Source: Chitinophagaceae bacterium (GTDB lineage: Bacteria > Bacteroidota > Bacteroidia > Chitinophagales > Chitinophagaceae). From it: a stretch of DNA of 64,000 bases. The translations under genes were made by a program, and so were the position numbers. The stretch spans positions 62,001 to 126,000 of the forward strand of contig PMSV01000008.1 in the NCBI GenBank assembly GCA_003168265.1, given 5' to 3'. Position 1 is the first letter of the stretch; every line of letters begins with the position of its first letter. The notes beneath the pieces were generated by a model. The model was given only the letters and a program-made list of their open reading frames with translations, was not told the DNA's origin and made no database searches. This document shows, in pieces, positions 62,894 to 64,000 of the stretch.

Positions 62894-64000
62894 TTAGAAT
62901 GTGAAGGACAGAGTTCCTGTGTACTGTCTTGTCGGTGGCAGCTCATAGAATGTATTGTTACCAAGACCGTTCGAATTATCATAGTTGAATTCAGGATCTG
63001 TAAACCTGTTCTCTTTAGGCCTGAACATCAGGAAATTGTTAACTAGTAAAGTGATTTTGGCTCCTTTGAAGAATTTCATCTGGGAAGCCACTGCTTTTGT
63101 GAAGTCATAAGTCAGACGAACAGTGCGCACCTTCCAGGCGGCGGCATTTTCAACATAGGGAGTTTGAATAGCCGTATTTGACATGAAATAGGCCCAGAAA
63201 TTGATATTTCCATCCTCTACATAGGTGCTTGTATTCGGAACCAATTTCCCGTTCTGCATTACTTCGGAGTTCGGGAAAATGAAATTCTGTCTTCCGTTGG
63301 CGGCAGTGTTTCCGGCTACACCAGTGAAGTCCAGGGATTTTTCTGCTGAATTATAGAATACATAACCCCCTCTGTAGTCTGCAATTATCTGAAGGGTGAA
63401 CTCCTTATAGGTTAGAGTCGAGGTGAGACCCAAAATGTATTTGGGAGTGGTTCGGCCAACGGCAATCAACCCCTGAGCTACACTAGGCATACCGTCAACC
63501 GGATCGACGATGACCTTGTGTGTCGCTGAATCCCTGACGAAGTCCTGCACATAAAGTTGGGGGAATACCATGCCTACAATGGCTTCATTGTTATTGCCGA
63601 TATAGGTCTGCGTTGTGGCATTTGCTCCGCTCCCATATAAATGATCAACGGTTGTGGTATTGATCGCCAGGTTGGCCTTCATATTCCAGAACCAGTCTTT
63701 TGTTTTAACCACATCGTATTTGACGTCGAATTCCCAACCTTTAGAAGTAGTCTGTGCTGCGTTAAGGCTCGCAGACTGGAAACCTGTAGAGGAAGTGAGT
63801 CCTACCGTGAACAACTGATTGTAGTTGACATCATGATAGTAATTCACATCACCTGTCAGGCGATTGTTCAGCGTACCGAATTCAAATCCTCCTTCAAACT
63901 CATTCGTAGCTTCAGGCACATTGCCGGGATTGTTGAAGTTTGTACTAAGAGACAGGGCGGACAGACCTCCATAAGGATAGGGAGAAGGGACACCGAAAGT
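62894..64000 (-). CDS. SusC/RagA TonB-linked outer-membrane transporter, C-terminal part (partial)
   Basis: Open to the window edge; about 368 C-terminal residues visible. LSTNFNNPGNVPEATNEFEGGFEFGTLNNRLTGDVNYYHD, KGWEFDVKYDVVKTKDWFWNMKANLAI, KYILGLTSTLTYKEFTLQIIADYRGGYVFYN and the end LPPTRQYTGTLSFTF are SusC/RagA barrel segments. The terminal Phe is typical of outer-membrane proteins. With SusD and DUF1735 it forms a nutrient uptake cluster. The plug and start lie beyond the window. Confidence 0.92.
   Translation of the reverse strand, partial: TFGVPSPYPYGGLSALSLSTNFNNPGNVPEATNEFEGGFEFGTLNNRLTGDVNYYHDVNYNQLFTVGLTSSTGFQSASLNAAQTTSKGWEFDVKYDVVKTKDWFWNMKANLAINTTTVDHLYGSGANATTQTYIGNNNEAIVGMVFPQLYVQDFVRDSATHKVIVDPVDGMPSVAQGLIAVGRTTPKYILGLTSTLTYKEFTLQIIADYRGGYVFYNSAEKSLDFTGVAGNTAANGRQNFIFPNSEVMQNGKLVPNTSTYVEDGNINFWAYFMSNTAIQTPYVENAAAWKVRTVRLTYDFTKAVASQMKFFKGAKITLLVNNFLMFRPKENRFTDPEFNYDNSNGLGNNTFYELPPTRQYTGTLSFTF

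Overview
The window reads as a chromosomal segment of a Bacteroidota bacterium, most likely Chitinophagaceae-like. Evidence: a SusC/SusD_2/DUF1735 outer-membrane cluster at the right edge, a type IX secretion (T9SS) C-terminal sorting domain, an OMP_b-brl_3 beta-barrel receptor, DUF6089 and DUF4386 proteins, many lipoproteins, and several matches to the Bacteroidota promoter -7 box TAnnTTTG. I saw no rRNA, tRNA, CRISPR array, insertion sequence or phage gene. Most of the window is ordinary housekeeping and envelope content.

Left part (1-19.5 kb): end of an SPFH protein, threonine aldolase, pgi, a lipoprotein behind a 20-bp palindrome, then a long minus-strand block (PhoH; lipoprotein/FluC/DUF190; pyrophosphatase; half-size TauE; ECF sigma factor with a small membrane protein). 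A five-gene minus-strand operon follows (PhyH-like dioxygenase, nucleoside-permease-type MFS, Gfo/Idh/MocA oxidoreductase, D-2-hydroxyacid dehydrogenase, YCF48/BNR protein). It ends in a strong terminator preceded by about 200 nt of unexplained, foldable sequence. The plus strand then carries pcm and the cluster DUF2520 / KdsC-like HAD / UbiA prenyltransferase / Maf.

Middle (19.5-42.3 kb): lipA and a phosphodiester glycosidase; two orphan response regulators, the second without a working DNA-binding domain; next to it a DHFR-like (RibD C-terminal) pseudogene with two in-frame stops; a beta-sandwich lipoprotein; a large OMP_b-brl_3 receptor; nitroreductase; overlapping DUF2752 and TM2 genes; isochorismatase-fold protein; a MarR-MFS efflux operon with a clear operator; a T9SS cargo protein; LLM flavoenzyme; alpha/beta hydrolase; M28 peptidase; a TPR histidine kinase with its response regulator; fructose-1,6-bisphosphatase.

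Right part (42.3-64 kb): two divergent ABC-2 ATPases of which one has no permease beside it, BstA/DinB, NUDIX and DUF3445 proteins, a beta-helix protein, an NHL propeller lipoprotein, a 13-bp tandem repeat, two inverted copies of a 125-bp intergenic element containing a terminator-like hairpin, an acyl-CoA ligase, tail-specific protease, DUF6089 protein, a UbiD-family decarboxylase, and the SusC/SusD/DUF1735 cluster running off the edge.

The most interesting signals are non-coding: the paired 125-bp element (49952-50076 and 52533-52657), the structured minus-strand region 8846-9050, the MarR operator/promoter overlap at 32846-32869, and local gene decay around 23.5-24.7 kb.
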